From the NCBI GenBank assembly GCA_934162925.1, contig CAKPJR010000056.1, positions 1-7,233 of the forward strand: a DNA stretch of 7,233 nucleotides, in the 5' to 3' direction. Positions 5,570 to 7,233 of the stretch are shown in pieces. Numbering within the stretch: position 1 is the first letter of the stretch; each line of letters starts with the position of its first letter. This stretch comes from an uncultured Clostridia bacterium. GTDB lineage: Bacteria > Bacillota > Clostridia > TANB77 > CAG-508. The notes below the pieces were generated by a model. The model ran no database searches and was not told the origin of the DNA. It worked only from the letters and a program-made list of their open reading frames with translations. The position numbers and the translations under genes are program-made.

Positions 5570-5600
5570 TATGTTTATGCAAATTTTTGTTTGCGATATA

Positions 5601-5641
5601 TTATAAAATTGGAGCGTATTGAATACGCCCCAATTTTATAA
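5601..5641 (-). terminator. Intrinsic terminator of the SH3-CAP gene
   Basis: A long inverted repeat with 20-nt arms (5601-5620 and 5622-5641) that match except at one position, which is a G-U pair in minus-strand RNA and an A-C mismatch in plus-strand RNA. The GC part GGGGCGTA/TACGCTCC is flanked by an A-rich 5' side and a CCAATTTTAT tail. It begins 4 nt after the stop at 5645. Confidence 0.85.
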
Positions 5642-5644
5642 TTT

Positions 5645-6088
5645 TTATTTTCCTATAAACATTTGTACATATATTTTTCCGTATTTTGAACTCTTTACAC
5701 CCCCTATTCCTGTATAGTTGAAACTACTATTTAATATGTTCGCTCTATGCCCTTCTGAATTCATCCACGCATTCACAGCCCCACTGTTGCTTGAATTTCC
5801 TGCGATATTTTCTCCTGCTGTTTTATAGCTTATTCCAAAGCTCTTCATCATATTAAATGGAGAACCATATATTGGTGATGTGTGTGAAAAATAGTTACTA
5901 TCTACCATATCTTGTGCTTTTATTCTCGCAATATTTTGCACTTCATCATCTATTTTTAATGCTGATAAACCATTTGCAACTCTTTTTGCATTTATTAAAT
6001 CAAAAACTTCTTGTTCATCTGCTGTAAGCGCGCTTGTTGTAGTATTATTATTTGGTTTTGAAGTACTTGAATTACTTCCTGTATTTCC
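5645..6088 (-). CDS. 3' part of the SH3-CAP protein: linker and CAP domain
   Basis: The frame is open from 6103 and makes sense from GGA at 6088: linker GNTGSNSSTSKPNNNTTTS, then LTADEQEVFDLINAKRVANG, a typical CAP helix 1. A start at the GTG at 5941 would delete that helix. Conserved CAP residues are H169 (FSHTS), E193 (AGENIAG) and E212/H214 (SEGHRANIL), numbered on the restored protein, and the end YTGIGGV...YVQMFIGK is standard. There is no ribosome binding site of its own, so it is probably not translated independently. Confidence 0.8.
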   Translation of the reverse strand, partial: GNTGSNSSTSKPNNNTTTSALTADEQEVFDLINAKRVANGLSALKIDDEVQNIARIKAQDMVDSNYFSHTSPIYGSPFNMMKSFGISYKTAGENIAGNSSNSGAVNAWMNSEGHRANILNSSFNYTGIGGVKSSKYGKIYVQMFIGK

Positions 6089-6389
6089 GAGAATTTGGAT
6101 ATACTAATTTTACATATTTACTACTTACTGCTCCTAAATAGTCATTATCTGTTTGTATTACATACCAATCTCCTATTTTTGCAAAAACCCTTATATACTG
6201 GTTTTTATATACTTTTGTAATAATGTTAAATCCAGTCCCTGGGCCTTGTCTTACATTTAATGTAGTTGCAGTAACTAACCCAGTTGAACTTCCAACTGTT
6301 TGATAATGTGTCATTGCAGTACTAGTGCTCATAATTCCTATTAATACTATAAAAATTATGCTACAAATAGTTATTTTTATCTTTTTCAT
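6072..6389 (-). CDS. 5' part of the SH3-CAP protein: signal peptide and SH3b domain
   Basis: As written, 105 residues from ATG 6389. It has a typical signal peptide followed by a full bacterial SH3 domain with NVRQGPGTGF and GDWYVIQ. It then reads YPNS and, out of frame, RKYRK before TAA. If left like this, the cell would secrete a lone SH3b domain. Confidence 0.8.
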   Translation of the reverse strand: MKKIKITICSIIFIVLIGIMSTSTAMTHYQTVGSSTGLVTATTLNVRQGPGTGFNIITKVYKNQYIRVFAKIGDWYVIQTDNDYLGAVSSKYVKLVYPNSRKYRK

Positions 6390-6399
6390 AAAAAATCAA

Positions 6400-6431
6400 C
6401 CCCTAAAAATATTTTTAACTGTTTTTAGGAG
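6400..6431 (-). promoter_or_regulatory. Hairpin that can hide the SH3-CAP ribosome binding site
   Basis: In minus-strand RNA, CUCCUAAAAA (6422-6431) can pair over 10 bp, with one G-U, to UUUUUAGGGG (6400-6409) around a 12-nt loop. The AGGGG of the 3' arm is the ribosome binding site for the ATG at 6389, and CUCCU resembles an anti-Shine-Dalgarno sequence. This would only operate if transcription starts upstream of 6431, which I could not establish. Confidence 0.4.
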
Positions 6432-6462
6432 TTTATGCAAAAGTTTATTTAATTCTAAATTA

Positions 6463-6491
6463 TTTTGTTTTTCATTTTTATATGATATAAT
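6463..6491 (+). promoter_or_regulatory. Extended -10 promoter of the J-domain gene
   Basis: TGATATAAT (6483-6491) is a perfect extended -10 element. The -35 is weak: TTTTGT (6463-6468) at 17 nt, or TTGTTT (6465-6470) at 15 nt. The start would be near 6498, leaving a leader of about 23 nt. Confidence 0.65.
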
Positions 6492-6520
6492 AAAATAAAT
6501 TATTATTAGGAGCCTATGAA

Positions 6521-6976
6521 ATGAAAGATTATTATCAAATTTTAGAAGTCAATAAGTCTGCCTCCCCAGAAACTATATCTAAAGTTTATAAGTTTTTAGC
6601 AAAAAAATATCATCCAGATGCAAACTTAGAAAATCCACAGGAAGCTGAGGAAAAATTTAAAGAAATTTCTGAAGCATATGAAATACTTTCCAATGAAGAA
6701 AAAAGAAAAAAATATGATGAAGAATTGGATAAATTTAATTCACATATATATATTGATTATTCAGAGTTTGAAAGTTTACAAAATTATTGTATTAACTTAG
6801 AAAATGAACTTAATAGAATTAAATCTAATAAAGTTACTTATTCTACTTCTAATTATGCTCATAATTCTAGTAACAATTATAATAACTATTCAAGTAACTG
6901 TGTTTGTTCAACACCTATAGAAAACACAAATAATTTAAGGTCCTCATACTATAAAAATATCTTGGAATACATCTAA
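6521..6976 (+). CDS. Small J-domain (DnaJ-like) co-chaperone, class III type
   Basis: 151 residues from ATG 6521, with AGGAG 8 nt upstream; an earlier ATG at 6517 stops at once. Residues 2-69 are a complete J domain: DYYQILEVNKSAS, helix II, the HPD motif at 31-33 (KKYHPDANL) and EISEAYEILSNEEKRKKYD. It should stimulate an Hsp70 (DnaK) ATPase. There is no Gly/Phe region, zinc-finger repeats or DnaJ C-terminal domain, so it is not DnaJ itself. Residues 70-100 may be a helix (LQNYCINLENELNRI). About 105-125 is Asn/Ser/Tyr-rich low complexity with a C-V-C pair, ending SSYYKNILEYI. The client is unknown. It is monocistronic: own promoter, own terminator, divergent from the SH3-CAP gene. Confidence 0.9.
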   Translation: MKDYYQILEVNKSASPETISKVYKFLAKKYHPDANLENPQEAEEKFKEISEAYEILSNEEKRKKYDEELDKFNSHIYIDYSEFESLQNYCINLENELNRIKSNKVTYSTSNYAHNSSNNYNNYSSNCVCSTPIENTNNLRSSYYKNILEYI

Positions 6977-7008
6977 TATTAGAAACATTTTGATAATTTT
7001 TACAAACC

Positions 7009-7048
7009 AACTAACAAATTAAAAATCAATTATTTGTTAGTTTTATTA
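7009..7048 (+). terminator. Terminator between the J-domain gene and the convergent gene
   Basis: Perfect 11-bp arms AACTAACAAAT (7009-7019) and ATTTGTTAGTT (7032-7042) with a 12-nt loop. On the plus strand a TTTTATTATA tract follows. The stop of the convergent minus-strand gene is at 7046, so the same hairpin lies directly behind it and may serve both. Confidence 0.8.
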
Positions 7049-7233
7049 TATTCTGCTTCCTCTATACTGTTCTTCTATTTCTTCATGAACATTATCTATT
7101 TTTTCCTTTGCACTTTTTCCTTCTATCACGTTATATAATTTCAAAAATTCTATTGGAGAGACTTTTGCCTTTTCTGCTTCTTTTTCTATTGTGGTAGTTT
7201 CACCATTTTCTAATTCTATAACCATATCTAATT
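7046..7233 (-). CDS. C-terminal fragment of an unidentified protein
   Basis: The last 61 residues of a minus-strand gene that enters from the right edge, stop TAA at 7046-7048. The visible part is charged and helical: EKEAEKAKVSPIEFLKLYNV, then EGKSAKEKIDNVHEEIEEQY, ending RGSRI. The SPIEFLKLY stretch and acidic tail faintly recall the C-terminus of SbcD/YhaO-type DNA-repair phosphoesterases, but this is too little to name it. No ribosome binding site or start is in the window. Confidence 0.65.
   Translation of the reverse strand, partial: LDMVIELENGETTTIEKEAEKAKVSPIEFLKLYNVIEGKSAKEKIDNVHEEIEEQYRGSRI

Larger units (their letters stand above)
5645..6389 (-). pseudogene. Secreted SH3b + CAP-domain protein, frameshifted in the linker
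   Basis: With the frame restored this is one 247-residue secreted protein: a signal peptide (MKKIKITICS...STSTA, about residues 1-25), one bacterial SH3 domain (about 36-97, with TTLNVRQGPGTGFNIITKVYK and WYVIQTDNDYLGAV), an Asn/Ser/Thr-rich linker (about 98-120) and a CAP (SCP/YkwD-like) domain (about 121-247). The SH3b domain presumably binds peptidoglycan; the function of bacterial CAP domains is unsettled. The break is at 6089 (or 6090): the DNA reads TCT-C-GGA-AAT, so the upstream frame stops at TAA 6072-6074. Removing one base gives P-N-S-G-N-T-G-S-N and a continuous linker. The upstream AGGGG ribosome binding site lies 10 nt before the ATG at 6389 and inside a hairpin. Both domains are otherwise intact, so decay is not certain. 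Confidence 0.83.

Noticed and set aside
1..7233. CRISPR array, insertion sequence, prophage or reassigned UGA stop
   Set aside because: No regularly spaced direct repeats, transposase or phage genes. Tryptophan is encoded by TGG, and genes end normally with TAA, TAG or TGA.

Overview
The window is very AT-rich, uses standard bacterial signals (AAGGA-type ribosome binding sites, sigma-A promoters, intrinsic hairpin terminators) and prefers AGA for arginine and A/T-ending codons. This fits a low-GC Bacillota. The FDLALRK-repeat surface protein, the S11 peptidase and the SH3-CAP protein suggest an anaerobic, probably gut-associated clostridium. This placement is inference from composition and protein style, not from a marker gene.

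Layout. (1) 1-2878, minus: the N-terminal 959 residues of a large secreted surface protein. It has a signal peptide, a probable Cys-Gln thioester (adhesin) domain, then at least three FDL(A/S)LRK repeat domains that look like isopeptide-stabilised stalk modules. It has its own sigma-A promoter, and the C-terminus lies outside the window. (2) 3099-3448, plus: tRNA-Gly(GCC) and tRNA-Cys(GCA), both with encoded CCA, followed by hairpins. (3) 3449-3653: a non-coding stretch with a GC-rich structured pocket and the terminator of the next gene. (4) 3654-4902, minus: a D-alanyl-D-alanine carboxypeptidase (peptidase S11) broken by one extra base exactly in its SGN active-site motif. (5) 4993-5500, minus: a two-gene toxin-antitoxin module, a ParE/RelE-fold toxin overlapping an unfamiliar small acidic protein. 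It is driven by a perfect consensus promoter and flanked by a perfect 16-bp inverted repeat. (6) 5645-6389, minus: a secreted SH3b + CAP-domain protein, also broken by one extra base. (7) 6521-6976, plus: a small J-domain protein, divergently transcribed. (8) 7046-7233, minus: the C-terminal end of an unidentified protein.

Three of the genes act at the cell surface or in the peptidoglycan: the adhesin, the carboxypeptidase and the SH3-CAP protein. They have separate transcription signals, so this is a neighbourhood rather than a demonstrated operon.

The most unusual observation is that both broken genes carry the same lesion. In each, a Ser-Gly-Asn stretch reads TTC-W-CGGAAAT, where TCW-GGA-AAT is expected. 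The extra C creates the only two in-frame CGG codons I found in the window. This could be a systematic sequencing or assembly error at a shared motif, two real mutations, or +1 frameshifting at a very rare codon. No CRISPR array, insertion sequence or prophage gene is visible.
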